Below are positions 50,701 to 63,639 of a DNA stretch of 64,000 nucleotides, piece by piece. This DNA is from Apostichopus japonicus (lineage: Eukaryota > Echinodermata > Holothuroidea > Aspidochirotida > Stichopodidae). The translations under genes were made by a program, and so were the position numbers. Each line of letters begins with the position of its first letter. Within the stretch, counting starts at the first letter, position 1. The notes under the pieces are model-generated. The model was not told where the DNA came from and made no database searches. It saw only the letters and a program-made list of their open reading frames with translations. The stretch spans positions 11,750,001 to 11,814,000 of the forward strand of contig NC_092573.1 of NCBI RefSeq assembly GCF_037975245.1, read 5' to 3'.

Positions 50701-53700
50701 ATTTCCTGTTTGCTGTAGAAGAATAGAATAATTAGTTGAAAATTTTGCAAACATTGAACAATGTTAATATCAGAGCAGCAGTCTCAAAATTTGAAGCACC
50801 TAATTACAGCAGGTACCCCTTTACTTACATAATGAAATCAGACACTTTTTGAATTCTTTGTAATGCTTGACCTTCCAAATTTATTGCTTAATTATGAAAA
50901 TTTAGAACTGAAGGTCATAGTCAAAGTGAAGTTATTTGCTCAGAAAACGTGGATGGTATGTTGTTGACAACCGTAAAAGCCACGTAGTGAAAGTTTTGAA
51001 AGGAAATCGAAAATGATTAGGTTCCCTATTTGTTTTGTTGAAATTGGTTGGAACTTGGAACATAGCAGAAGATTTCGTTACTATAGCCACAGGCTGTGAG
51101 TGACTGTGTAATTAATTACACACTAAAAGTTCACTTTACATAAAAAGCCATAAAGAGAAGGATATGACATTGATGTAGAGATATGAAAGTAAGACAATTT
51201 GTTATTTGAAGCTGAAGGTTTCTCCATTGAGCCGAGAAGTTAGCTTTTCATTATCTTGTGTCTACATGCAAATTTGTTACCTCATATTTTTATTCTGTAA
51301 ATGAATCAGCAGTCGCAAAATTAATTGCAGTCTTCCGTGTTGAAAAAGAAAGGCAAAGTCATCTGTGCAAAAGCAGTGAAACTCTTGTCAAACTTCTGCA
51401 CGGTAACTTTTTTAGTTTTCATTGGTATGAATGTTGTTAATGTTACTTGATGTTCAATCGTAGGTGAGAGAGTCGGTAAACAAGATAAGATGTCATCTCC
51501 TTAAACCATTTTGTTGAGGAAGAGGAGGAGCTCAAACATCCAATCATTCATTTAGAGCAGGGTTTCCCTAACTTTATCCCCCCATGAACCCCCTGTGGAT
51601 GTCAGACTCCATCTGAGTCATTATTATACTATAGTATGCATTACAGTGTTGCGTAAATGATCAAGTTCATAGTTTAATATTGTAGACTTTTGTACATTAC
51701 TAAATTATATGATATATCAGATTTTAGTTCAACAAAAAGTACTCTAGTTTTGACTTTCAGAAGAAATGTCTCACGAATCCCCTGGGATGGACTCACGCAC
51801 CTCCTGGGGGGTTCATGCACCCCAGTTAGGGAACCCCTGATTTAGAGTATCAATGGTGACATTTTATCTCAAGTACTGACGTTTACATCCAAGAACACCA
51901 TAATAGAGACTACTGTATAGCATTTCCCACCACTTAGACACTACAGTACCTTCTCCAATTAACAGTTTGGTATCTCAGTGTCGGCTTTAAGTTAACGAAA
52001 AGACTTCAAGTACAGTAGTTTTGAAGCAATTTCTAAAAGCAGTGCAAATTCTGAGAGACTCCTGCAGGGTTATATAATGTCAGTTATCAGTTCTTTTCGC
52101 CGTTGTTTATTGTTCAACTGACTGTGGGTGAGAGAGTTGGTACAGAAGATAATGTTTTTTACTCAAACCATTCTGCTACTAGAGAAGAGATATGAACATT
52201 GCGGTCATTTCAGATATTTGATACATATCGTACAGTATTAAAATTTGAAACTTTAAACAGCACCATCAGAGACTATCCAAATTATGCCAGTACTTAAGAG
52301 ATAAATTTCACACAGGTCTCTCGGACCCTACATCCTTCACTTTGCACATGTACTGTATCTTTGGAATCAATCTTTTGGTATTATTAATGCGCCAAAGCAG
52401 AAGTCAAATAGTCCTCATTGCAATTTCTACTCACACTTTGGGAATTCCCTCCCCACCCCCTCCCACCTGTGGTTGCAGACTGCAGTCTTGGTATTTACAA
52501 TTACTGTGATTAATTCTTAACTTATTTGTGTTATTTTAACTGCAGGTCATTGATGCGTTATGTGCAGTTGACAGACTCAGTAACCAAGGGTTCGGGGAGA
52601 GGAAAGTAGAGGAAGCTCTTCATCTCTTGGACAATAACGATGAAAAGGTAGGAAGTTCGACATCTCTCACCAATCAAAACAGACTTGCCCCCCCTGTCTG
52701 TCTTTACATACATGGAGAACAAAGAAAGGAAGAAAAAAGAAAGAAAATTTAAGGAGAAGCAACCCCAAACCAACCATGATAATTGACTTATTCAATCTTG
52801 ATGCTCGTGATATCTCAAACTGCTGAACAAATTCTTTCAATGGTTACAGGTTATTCTGTATTTGGTGCTATACATCAGTTAGAATATATGCACCTAGCTG
52901 TGTCTTATATGTACATAATTGGCTACACCACCCCAGTCTACTTAAAAGATCTATGTAAGCGGTGACAACCACTTTGGAACCTTCCACCTAGTGAGTTTGT
53001 AACTATGAAATAACAAAACTGAATACTTGGTGTCCAACATTGAAATGACCTATATGTAAGTGTCCCAGCGCACTCATACATCAAATTTATGTGTTTCGTT
53101 CTTAATTTGCAAACGTTTTGAACGTGTTTCATCTTTTCATTATTACTGATTCATTCTGGTGGACAAAAAAAACCTGTTTTTTTCAGGTACTTTATGGTCA
53201 TGTCAGATTGAACACTTGAAAGTAAAAAATGACAGCTATTAGTGATGTCATAGTTTAGATTCTTCTCTATTCACAAGGCTGAAAGTCAAAAAATCACCCC
53301 CAATGTTGGTAAAAAATACAGCAATTAGTGATGTCACAGTTTGGATCCTTCTCAATTCACATGGCTGAGTACTTCAGCAAGTCCAAACATCACCACCACC
53401 AGTTTGTGAACCTTTCATGCTTTTTCTTTGATGGTTCATTTAGTGGTGGTAACATCAAAGGTTGTTTTTTTTAAATATTGCTCGTAGAGTTTAAGTATTA
53501 TCTATCTAATTGTGGCATTGTTTTCAGTTACTGAATTATCTTTTGTTGACTTTTACTGGAAAACACAACAGTCCTACTGTAATAAATTGTGAATCATTGA
53601 TGACTTCTCTACTAGTGTATGACCCTTTTTCTACTTTGATCTACAATTCTTCCCCGACAGATACTGGCGTTCCTAAAGTTATTGAAACAATTTGAGGAGC

Positions 53701-53792
53701 TTGGATTTAAATCGGATGATATAAAGAGGGAACTTTTACTCCATGGTAGTGAAGAGGAGAAGGTTCTCGACGCCCTGACAGCTAAACCTTGA
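44740..53792 (+). CDS. UBAP1: Ubiquitin-associated protein 1, ESCRT-I subunit, complete
   Basis: Six coding exons: 44740-44779 (ATG; exon starts 44581), 45619-45740, 46418-47380, 49778-49981, 52546-52647, 53661-53792 (TGA). All phases agree and give 520 residues; human UBAP1 has 502. UBAP1 joins ESCRT-I (TSG101, VPS28, VPS37) and sorts ubiquitinated membrane cargo at endosomes. Residues about 14-75 resemble the UMA domain (VYLPHHFQLVESS, then YTFEAEEAFLSW). Residues about 160-191 hold the conserved DLADFE-x4-DPFE-x-ELQTL motif, followed by a long Ser/Pro-rich linker. Residues about 415-518 form the overlapping UBA solenoid (MIISMGFPEGR; FLKLLKQFEELGFKSDDIK; ELLLHGSEEEKVLDAL). The large third exon carries 321 codons. 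The short exon 1 coding part has only 13 codons and differs from vertebrate UBAP1. The gene is divergent from UBL7. Confidence 0.94.
47476..47582. mobile_element. 107-bp MITE with inverted termini, in a UBAP1 intron
   Basis: Left end CAGGGTTATCGCTAGGATG and right end CATCCTAATGCGAACACTG are imperfect inverted repeats. Flanks GGGCTGAT and GTGCTCAT match at 6 of 8. The centre has the hairpin ATTGCGGGATTCCCGCAAT. It follows UBAP1 exon 3 by about 95 bp. Confidence 0.5.
51558..51839. mobile_element. hAT-like MITE, 282 bp, with perfect 8-bp target duplication
   Basis: Termini CAGGGTTTCCCTAACT and AGTTAGGGAACCCCTG are inverted repeats, flanked by perfect ATTTAGAG duplications (51550-51557 and 51840-51847). 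CCCCATGAACCCC and its mirror GGGGTTCATGCACCCC lie inside. It is in the UBAP1 intron between exons 4 and 5. Confidence 0.85.
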
Positions 53793-53810
53793 TGAATTCA
53801 AGCAGAGATA

Positions 53811-53847
53811 CACACACACACATATATATATATATATATCTATATAT
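53811..53847. repeat. (CA)n-(TA)n microsatellite in UBAP1 3' UTR
   Basis: Perfect CA repeats run into TA repeats directly after the UBAP1 stop codon. Confidence 0.9.
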
Positions 53848-54086
53848 GGTGCTATATTCAGCATGATAACATAGACGAACACTGTGAGTGGAGATTATTG
53901 TCAACTGTAATAGGTCAAATAGGTTTTAATTCACTTGGACCATGACGAAAATGGACTGTTGCAGATGCTCTTGCTGTTAACTGTGACACAGTATCCTTTG
54001 AACCAGAATGTTCTATCGCTGTATAGAAGTAGTTCTATGAAATGTAACTTTGCTTGGAGAAATGCTGATATTTCAAAAATTTCTTA

Positions 54087-54097
54087 AATAAAATAAA
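54087..54097 (+). terminator. Polyadenylation signal of UBAP1
   Basis: Two overlapping AATAAA hexamers (54087-54092 and 54092-54097) lie about 300 bp after the UBAP1 stop. A/T-rich DNA follows and there is no earlier AATAAA in the 3' UTR. The cleavage site is probably near 54110-54125. Confidence 0.6.
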
Positions 54098-54281
54098 CTT
54101 GCGAAAAAAACACAAACAAAAGTTTAGACTTAAATATTTTCTGTGCATTGTTCTACTAGGTACTTCTCTAGAAATGGTATCTGCTATAAATGTTTCTTAC
54201 CACACAGACTTGACTTCCAACTACGGCAGAGTATTTTTTCTGTGTTTTCCTCTATCTAATGAATAATAAAATACAGCAATT

Positions 54282-54382
54282 AAAGCATAATTAGGCATAA
54301 TAATAAAGCATAATAATAAGCATAATAATAAAAAAGCATAATAATAAGCATAAGCATAATAATAAAGCATAATAAAGCATAA
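54282..54382. repeat. AATAAAGCAT-type short tandem repeat
   Basis: Repeated AGCATAATAATA words in irregular 10-16 bp units. Confidence 0.85.
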
Positions 54383-56242
54383 TCAAGCTTTTCAAAGTCA
54401 AAACTGTACTACTCTGTTTTCTCACAGGTCATGTGAATTTTCATAAAACACTTCATCTTGGGTAACTGTAGTTTTACTAGATGCCCTATAAACATTAGAT
54501 ACAGCTTCTGTGCATGTTACCAAAAACATTAAATGAAAAAACTATCAAATGAAAATATTTTGTAAAAACAATTCAAACTGAAGTGATGGAAGATTGACTA
54601 TTCCAGACTTTGAATAGTTTGAGAAATCAATCAGGAACCAAAAAAAAACAACATTAAAAACATCTATTTATGTTGACAGCTATACCTGTCCCTTCAGGCA
54701 AATCGATTTGTGCATAAAAATTGTATCGTTTGTGATTTGTTGGTTTGCATATTGATGCGTAGTCTCACAACAAATGTTTCAAATTTTTCACACTCTTTTA
54801 CAAATGAATATCAGGTATGAGCCCTCTTAAAGCCAAGACCTACCACACTGTCATAGTGATGTTCCATAAACCTAGCTTAATTTGCATATAAGCTTTGGGA
54901 CAGTTGACAATGCTTGTATCACGCAATGCTAGTTAGCGTCCAATGTAACATGTGTGGTTGAGATGACTGATGCTATAGTGTTGATATAACTGGTTGGATT
55001 AGTGATATCAGTTATATGTTTATGATTGATCTAATTTTAGTCCTGTAAGGGAATAAGATCATTTTAAACTGCTGCCCTCTGTCTTATGCTTCATACTCAT
55101 TGAATTACATTAAGTACAATGGACTTGTCTCTTAGAATGACAGCAATACATTTTTTTTTTCTTTAAGTACTCCATGTATTAAAAAAGAAAGTTGAGTAAG
55201 GCTTAGAATATCTTCATATTCCACCGTTTGTATGCCACCCTTGTTTTACTGATTAAATTTTCTTGATTAAACAGTTTCTATCTCGGTGTCTCGGTGCAGT
55301 TTGACACTTCAGTCTCGTTCATTCAATAGTTTTAGTTGACGAACAATTGGTACCTAAAGTTGCATGTGAAACCATTTACATGAAAACCAATTTTTTAATT
55401 TCACTGACATGTACATATTATCTTAAAACCACATATATCAGCAGTGGCAAACCTAGAATAGTTGGCACCCAGGGTGGAACCTTCCTTTGTCACCCCCTGC
55501 AGAATTGCCATTCTGGGGGAGGTTTGTAAAGGGATATAAATCCCTCCCCCTTAGAGAAATTTGTGATTATGTAAGGTCTCTTAGATGCAAAATGGTGCTA
55601 TCTTTGGCAAACCTTTGTATTCTTCTTCTGTCAGCAAACTTTCCTGATGATTACAGAAGTGACACAATGAAACCAAAGATATAAGAAGTTTGTTATTGAA
55701 AATATGATCGATAAATCTTGTGAAAAAAGTACATTTTGCTGGATTTTTCCGAATTGCAAGCATGGGAAATGCATGTCTACACAGTTATAAACATTGTAAA
55801 GTTTGCATTTTCTTTTTTAATTTTTTTTTAAGTCCATTTGGAATGAAACAGTCTGTGGAATGTTGTATTTGTGAAGCCCCCCCCCCCCTCCTCTCAGAAA
55901 CTGGGCTTATTAGGTGTATTATGAATTTACTTTTATGAGAGTCTTCCTATAAATAGTACAGTAGTTCAGCTTTGTGACATTATTTGGCGTTTCTGTTACA
56001 AACCATACAATACATGGGCTTTTGCCACGTTATTTGCTGTTTTTTTTAAAATGATTTTAATTTAAATTTTTCGCAAAGGGTGGGTAAGTACCTCTAAATT
56101 GAATTATCTGATATTTTGTAACACATTTGTATTTGTCATGGTCCTTTTCAATGAAGGAAAAAAAGGAAATTTTTGGTACGGATATTCAATCTTAATTGGG
56201 AGGCAGGACTCTCAAATTACATCCCTGAGTTTTTGTCAAGCG

Positions 56243-56310
56243 ATAATAATAATAAGTAAACTTTATATAGCGCATAATCAGCAAAGCTGCTCAAAGCGCT
56301 TTACAAATGT
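56243..56310. repeat. Short dispersed repeat with TATATAGCGC and CAAAGCGCTTTAC
   Basis: An (ATA)n tract is followed by AAACTTTATATAGCGCATAATC, then GCTGCTCAAAGCGCTTTACAA. The GCGC pair resembles the repeat at 17992. It is probably the 3' tail of a SINE or non-LTR element. Confidence 0.45.
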
Positions 56311-57190
56311 AAAACCTAAAAACAAATAGTAACAAAAACCAAAATATTAAATATATAGAAGCAATAAGGCAAATAAAAATGTAAAAGCCAAAAGCAACAA
56401 TATGAAAAACACACCCGTTCTAAACGATACTAAAAGCTAAAATGCATATAGTCCAAAACAATTTCAGAAGTATGTAAATAGTAAAATAGATTGTCATGAA
56501 CCACACACAATTTGGTATATATTATGTAAATTTGGTAGAATTATGGACGTTGTTATCTACATTCCTGCAAGTTAAAACGTGATAACATCAACATGATTGT
56601 TTTAAATAGGTTCTTCATTAATTTTAACTTTTGGTAGTTAAAGGATCATTCAGGGTCTCATTAAAGTTTTCAATAATGACAGTTATTAAACGTTTACAAC
56701 TTAAAGCATTCAGAATGTAATATACGGTGCAATTATAAAACAAATCCAGGAATTTTATCATGATTTATTTTAAAACGAAACCTCTGGGGCTATCACCAAG
56801 CAGATTTATCCTCTACTCTGTTCCAAGTGAGAAAGAAAAGTAAAAAATCAGACAACATGAGTTTTTTTTACTTTGAATAAAAGATTGAACAAAACCATAG
56901 CAAAACACCACGTCATTTCCAGAGATTGTAAATCCAGTCTAACTATAAGAATGTAACTTTACCCTTTCCCTTGATTAGGAAACAAAATGTTCACTCTGAG
57001 TGCATTTCTTGTGGGTGGGGGCGGGGGGGAGGCGTTTATTGGTTGACAACAATGATCCATTTTAATGTCTTATGTCATTCTTTAGCAACTCAGTCAATTG
57101 AACTACGGAAGACACATTTTTATTCAGTTGTGTAATTTTGCAAGAGTGACCGTTTTCATTGTGCTACTTACTGTTGACATCTCAATGAAT

Positions 57191-57426
57191 ATGTATGTAT
57201 TTTAGATCCTCCTGCAAGCAGGAACTCTCGAAGAAGACATCATTGGCTTATCAAAGCCGCAAGCCGACCGGAGTCAGTCTCTTAGATTCATATTTAACGT
57301 CCATGATTATAAATTGTCAATTGTCAACAACTCTGTAACTGGACGACATAAATTAATCTTGGAGTGACTCAAACTCCGGACCTTATGATTGAAAGGCACC
57401 GGCGTTAACCACTGAGCTAACACTCC
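57191..57426 (-). mobile_element. tRNA-derived SINE, copy B
   Basis: Same order as the copy at 29976: minus-strand tRNA-like head GGAGTGTTAGCTCAGTGGTTAA, body with GTTGACAATTGACAATT, and a tail of GATCTAAAATACATACAT. It differs from copy A by scattered substitutions and small indels, so the two are independent insertions of one family. Confidence 0.75.
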
Positions 57427-59334
57427 TTAATATTCATGAATATATTGAAGAATATTGATGAATATATTGATGAATATATTGATAATATTCATGAAACCAA
57501 GCCACATAACAGAAGCTTCTCTTGACCATGGTCATTTTCATATATAGTATGTTAATCTTGTAAATACATATAAGGTCAGTTACTGCTATTCAGTTTTGGT
57601 TAAAAGCATTGCTGAAAGAGATTTAGAGAGTTCGAACTCATATAGCACTAGTATTAGTCTCTCGAGTTATTTCATTTATCTGTGAAAGTGAGAGGCAGTC
57701 TCGATCCTTCTTCATCTTCATGCAGACCGAAACGAAATTTGAGAAAAACAAGTTGAAACCAAGCAAAACAAAATGTCACAGACAAGTTAACTGAAACATT
57801 CAACAATAAAAATATTGAAATTTAGTCTAAAACTTGAGTTTCAGAGTTTAACTCACCCAAATGATTTGATCTAATCTTTTATTACCAATTGCTTGAAACT
57901 TTTGCTCCTTTTTTGATATAAGTATATTGAATTCCATATTTACATTCGTTTAATAGTCAGTAAGAAGGAAATAAATGGAGAGGAAATGTGCAACATTTTT
58001 AAAACATGCAGTTAATTATGTAATGTGCCACTTTATGATATTATACAAAACATTGTTATTGCTTGTAAACATTTCTGAGTTGATTAATATCATTTTTATT
58101 ATGTTTTTTATTTTATTTAATCTGATTATCTTATGACCTGGTGGAGAGAGTAATACAGTTGTCAATTCTTCGTTTGTTATTCATGGTGTACAAGAGAACT
58201 GCTTATTGTCAGAAATTGTAAAAGAAAAACAAAACTATATAATAATACATTGTTTTTTCTCATTGAACAATGAAAACAAATGTTGTTCTTACTTCTTCTT
58301 TTTTTGCGTAGAATTGTTACCATCGATGGTGCATACTTGACTTTAGACACAACCATATTTTTTAAAATGTTTTAAACCGTAAAAAAAAAAACGCGTTGCT
58401 AGTCAGTCTAGGTTGGATTTCTATAACACTTTTGGAAAACAATTTTTAACAATTTATCAAAAATTATTACAATATCTGGTAAATGAGGTTCATTAATGAA
58501 TTAATTTGACTGGACGATTTAGTTAGTTTAATATACAACCGTTATGCCAATTCCTCTCATGCAACACAATACGGGTAGTTTGTGTGTACTGCAACATTTT
58601 CAACTACAAATGGTGGTGAATGACATTCCAAAGGTGCTGTGTTGTTGACTATTTATAATTTATACAACGATGGATTAATATTACGTCATCATCAATTTAG
58701 CCTTAAAGGAGCATTCAAGAGTTTGGGGTGGGGGGGAGGGGGGTTGACTTAAACGACGACAGTCCACGGCACCTCCTTTATGAAGCCACGGATCCACCCT
58801 GGGACCTACTATCCTAAATTTACTTTAAAAGTTATGAAAGATAGCACAATTCTGTAACTAAGCACCCTTCATACTACCAGGGGGTTTGGGGTAGGGGTGG
58901 GGAACACCTTAGACATCCCAGGACACACATCGGTGACGAATGATCAGCTGACACCTTCAAAACGATCTCCTTTGATCCACCGCAGTGAATTGCCCAAAAG
59001 AATATGTTCTTTGAAAGCATTGTTTATAGCTTAACATATAAACTTCACATAGGGAAGGAATGAATCGTTTTAGTCATCATTAAATGTTAAAGAAATATTC
59101 TATACTTTGTAACGTTGTAAAGGTGAATATTTAAAAAATTCAAAATACATATTAGACCAAGAATTCGAACAAAAATAATTCTTATTAATTATTTGAAAAG
59201 ACTATGACAATGTTCTGATTAAAGTCAGCTTAAAGTTTCCTCCCATAAAGCAAAGCTTGTGCTTTTCTGTAACAATAATAGTTAAAGACAGAACTAAAGG
59301 TATGGGGTGTTATGAATTATAAAATACACGAACA

Positions 59335-60316
59335 TAAACATGCGGAAACGCTCTGATTTCTTTTTATGTGCTGCACATCGCGCTAGATAATCCTGACTGT
59401 TGCATATTAAGTCTCTGCCAAGGAATATTTCGAGCAGAGCGTTAATAATGATCTTCTTTTTTTTCTTCAATATATTATAACAATGCCTACATTCAGCTAA
59501 ATCGATTCTGGTTTTCTTCGTTTTAGTTATCGTTTTTTGTTCTACTTCTTTCTAGAAAGGGGAGATGGAGGGATAGAAAGAAAGATTTCATAGTTGTAAA
59601 TAAATACGAGTTGGAATTGTTTGAACTTGTTGGGGAAAATCAAATAATTCGTTACACGGTGTACCAGGAACGACTGAGGCTATATTGATTATATAGTAGT
59701 ACCGTAAGTGACCAAATAGCTATTTAGACTGTACTAAATAGCTTGTGTTCCACACGAAGAGCAAATCATTATTATTATAGGAAGCCAGCTTTCTCATTAC
59801 AGATGAGACTTCCTGTCAATCAACGGTCAAAATGAGTTTTACAACTGGCAATGCCACCGTTTACATTAGTCATATCGATTTATGAATGCTAACCGAACAC
59901 AGGCTTATTTATTACAGTCTAAATACTTATTTAGTCACTTACTGTACTGCAATCAATATAGCCTCAGTCGTTCCTGGTACACCATGTAACGAATTATTTG
60001 ACTTTCCCAGCTACAAGGTCAAACCATTCCAACTCGTATTTAATTACAACTATGAAATCTTTCTTTCTATCCCTCCATCGTCCCTTTCCATAAAAAAAAA
60101 GAAGAAAAAAAAAGAAAGAAAAAAACTAAAAATCAGAAAACCAGAATCGATTACCTGAATGTAGGCATTGTTATAATATATTGAAGAAAAAAAGAAAGAA
60201 GTTCATTATTTACGCTCTGCTCGAAATTTACCTTGGCAGAGACTTATGCAACAGTCAGGATTATCAAGCGCGATGTGCAGTACTTAAAAGGAAATCACAA
60301 CGTTTCCGCATGTTTA
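59335..60316. repeat. Long inverted repeat, arms of about 420 bp
   Basis: Left arm 59335-59750 and right arm 59895-60316 are reverse complements over their whole length with scattered mismatches. Examples are TAAACATGCGGAAACG with CGTTTCCGCATGTTTA, CAATGCCTACATTCAG with CTGAATGTAGGCATTG, and ACCAGGAACGACTGAGGC with GCCTCAGTCGTTCCTGGT. The spacer is 144 bp. No coding frame and no clear target duplication. It ends about 430 bp before the DEG/ENaC start codon. Confidence 0.85.
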
Positions 60317-60742
60317 CACAATATACGGTACTTAGTCTAATGGAAAGTAGTTGTTTAACTTTCGGCTTTAATGATTTTCTCATTTATTGTTCTGGAAATT
60401 TATCTTCAGAATTGAATATTTAAACAAGCATCGCTGGTCTGCAAAATTATTTATGACTAGCAACACGATAAGCTATTCGAGGGTATATAGTTCAAATGTC
60501 TTGAATATTTAACGATTTTATGTAACTTGCAGAAAACACAACACGGTGTAGGGTAGTGACCAATGCGTTGTGAGATAGTATATATAGTAAAAGCTGTAAA
60601 GGCCTAAGCATAAAATTGTGATCTGTTCAATACGGAACTCATCTTTTGGATTTAACATTGAAGAAAATAAATTCTAGCCAAAAAGAAAGAAAGAAAAAAA
60701 AAAAAAACCCGAAAAAAGAAAGAAAAAGAAACCGTAATAAAG

Positions 60743-61165
60743 ATGGCAAAGAATACATTTTCTGAAGTTCTTGTTTCGCGAATGAAAGATTCATCCGCAC
60801 ACGGACTGCCAAACATTGCTCGAGCTAAAACTGTCATCGGTCGCGCCATTTGGACTATCCTTTTCTTGGCTGGATTAGCACTACTCACTTGGCAAGTATG
60901 TGAACGTTGCGCCCGATATTGGTCGAACGAATATGGCGTTAATCTAGACATCAGATTCGACAAAGAGATTTCGTTCCCTGCTGTTACATTTTGTAACATG
61001 AATCCTGTTCGTGCTTCGCAATTTCTCCACCTTTCGGCTGACTTTCAACAACTTTTCGCTGCAAATAGTCCACCATCTGAGGAAACTCGCAACGAGTTTA
61101 TTGCAAATGGAGATGTGACATCTGTTCTTACCGGAACTTCAAATTCGGGTGGGTCTACTACAGAG
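60743..61165 (+). CDS. DEG/ENaC-family sodium channel, first coding exon
   Basis: 141 codons from ATG to a GTAAGG donor (phase 0). Members are trimeric, amiloride-sensitive sodium channels with two membrane helices and a large cysteine-rich extracellular domain. Residues 17-20 (SSAHG) contain the His-Gly gating motif of the family. The first membrane helix spans about residues 33-53 (AIWTILFLAGLALLTWQV). It is followed by the hallmark FPAVTFCNMNPVR at about residues 80-92. The exon ends in a Ser/Thr/Gly-rich stretch early in the extracellular domain. The remaining exons, with the second helix and G-x-S filter, are not in the following 2.8 kb. It could be ASIC-, ENaC- or FMRFamide-gated-like; the N-terminus alone does not decide. 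Confidence 0.86.
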
Positions 61166-62170
61166 GTAAGGGCATGGCTTATTTTTGAAATAGTCATTTT
61201 TCGTCTGTTATCTGCAAGTAGAATTTGCACGATGGAAAGTAAAACTGTGACGTAAAGTAAATATCATTTGATTTAATCTTTACGCCCCCAAATCCTTCAT
61301 GTAGAAGATACATAGACAAATTGTGTCATGTTCTCGTAATGGTGTTAATACGCGTTGAGTATAATATGGTGAATTAGGGTGTGGTACACAGTTAACATTT
61401 AAAACTTCGTTATAGCTGATAGCTGTTTAGACAAGCAAAATGATTCGTGGGGTACAGGGGATGGGGGTGGGGGGGGGATGATCAGAAGCTAGGAGGGGGA
61501 GGACGTATGCCCACTTTTTGTGAGAAATTTCAAAGTGTTTCAATTCATGAAATAAAAGTGCCCTTATTGTTAATAAATGGTAAACTTTTTCTATGCTTGT
61601 AATGAAAAAATTGCCTTAGGTTATTTAAAAAATGTTATTTTGTTCATATATAAGAATGATGTAATTAGAATGTGGCCTTATTTGTTGCAATTTGTTGGGC
61701 TGTAAATTAGATCTATAAGTATGTATATAACACGCAATTTTGTGCTAAATATCTACTTTTTAAATATATATATATTTTTTTGTGGGGATGGGTGTGGGGG
61801 GGGGGAGGGATGAGAAATGTGTACCTCCTTGACATTGATAAAAATACTATATATTATAGTAAGGTAAGTTGAGGAACCCTGAAAGAATTCGAGTTGTAAG
61901 AAGATATCAAGTTTTATTATTGCATTTGTAGTCGTGTTCACTTTTTTTTTTGTCACACGTTTTGACAAAAGCCTGTGTCAATTTTACACTACATTGAATA
62001 CCACTGGATAAAAGAAATAAAGGTTAATGTATAATAACAATAATTCATTGTTTCTAATTATGTGCGAATTATTCACCAGTAGGGATGTAACATGCAAATT
62101 ATGTCCCACACAATGTCTTATATATGTTCTACTTAATTAGCAATCACGATGACTTTTTGTTTGGCCAACA

Positions 62171-62685
62171 TTTCAATTCAATTCATAAGACTTTATTTCA
62201 ATCTCTTGTATTAAAGTATGCAATTTTCACAATAGACGTGGGTAAATGTACGAGATAACAAGAGATTGAAGAGTGCCAACAAGAAGCTCTGTAGAGCCGT
62301 TTACGTTGACACCCCTTGACAAATAAAATATAGAATGAAAGCTTAAGTATACAGAGAAAACAGAACAAAGATGGCAATGAAAGGAAATACAAAATCAATG
62401 ATAGTTTGATATAAGATACTCTTTAACACGTTTTTTGAAAGTAGTCATAGTTTTACAACCAGTAATAGTAGTAGGGGGGAAATTCCAAAGTTTTACGCTA
62501 ACATAACGAATACCAAGTTGTGAAGACCTAAGTCTAAAGTAAGGAACAGTAAATTGATTTGGCGCACGGTTAGGATTTGTGATGCCATATTTCGTTGTAC
62601 TTATGTAAAGATCATTATTCCTGTATGTGAACATGTCTTTTAAGACATCATATATGGTTTCTCCAAAGCAAGAGAAAGATCCCAC
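62171..62685 (-). mobile_element. 3' fragment of a non-LTR retrotransposon
   Basis: The minus-strand frame 62685-62395 ends in a stop. It resembles the tail of CR1/L2/Jockey-type ORF2 proteins: YFRLRSSQLGIRYVSVKLWN, then a FKKRVKEYLI ending. About 220 bp of 3' UTR follows and finishes in repeated TTGAATTGAA, the kind of short terminal repeat seen at such 3' ends. The reverse transcriptase core is absent, as expected for 5' truncation. Confidence 0.65.
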
Positions 62686-63639
62686 CCAAAAGAAGGTTTA
62701 GTATTATAAAAGGAAATTTAAACTTATCATAAAAATATATTGCCAGTTCTTACTAATTATCATTTCATCAAATTAACCCTTTTTGCAAGTAACGTTACAT
62801 AACAAGTTCGTGGTCTCATCAAAATAAATATTTAAAGTTAATTTGATGATCTATTAACTGATTGTGAATGTTACAGACTTAATTTCAACCAAACTGTTGA
62901 TCGAATTTACTCAAAGTTACATAGAATTTGTTTTATCAAATTAAACTTGTTTGCATTTAATTTGATGACTTATTCACTTATTGTGTATTTTAAAGACTTA
63001 ATTTTAACAAAATGTTGACACGTACCGGTATTTAGTCAAGATTACATAGCATTAGGCCCTTCAAGTAGAATTTAGTAATCTCTTTGGACAAATTTTAACT
63101 GTGGAACTAATTTAAGGTAAAATTCTGGAACATTATATCTGTGGATGTAGGTTGAAAGTGATGGATAACAAAACGTTGAAAACAATCTATACTGCTGCCA
63201 GTGGCGGACTTGCCACATAGGCTATTTGCTCAAATCGTCGGGGATAAAATGAATGGCATCTTTCATCGATGAGGCATGTGTGTGTAAGGTATATATAAAC
63301 CCACTGCAAGTAATCAATAATAAAGACAGAGCGATTGTATTTGCCATCTGTATATAGCTAATGCACTTAACACAGTTGTTAGAGGTCGAAACTAAATGAG
63401 GAGAATGAACCAAAATGTGACGCAAGAATTATTCAGACAACATAAGCGTGTGGATCGTGAACCACGAAGGTTCAACATTACATAAAAACATAAAGTCCAT
63501 CACGAAAGCTCAAGCGTTCGAAGCCTTTCCGTTTTATATATAGTAATGACTTTGCAGCACACTTTTCTGCACAAGTTTGACCAATCCTATATAGCCTACT
63601 ACAATCGCGTGCCGGTTATTCACCTTCTATACATGAACC

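Larger units (their letters stand above)
53793..60742. other. Intergenic region from UBAP1 to the DEG/ENaC gene
   Basis: The first 300 bp are UBAP1 3' UTR. From 54400 to 56240 nothing coding or repetitive is recognised apart from a terminus-like CAGTGGCAAACCTAG at about 55442. A SINE tail (56243), a SINE copy (57191), G-rich tracts (57015, 58725) and a long inverted repeat (59335) follow. From 60317 to 60742 lies the likely upstream region of the channel gene, including a purine-rich AAGAAAGAAA tract just before its ATG. Confidence 0.4.
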
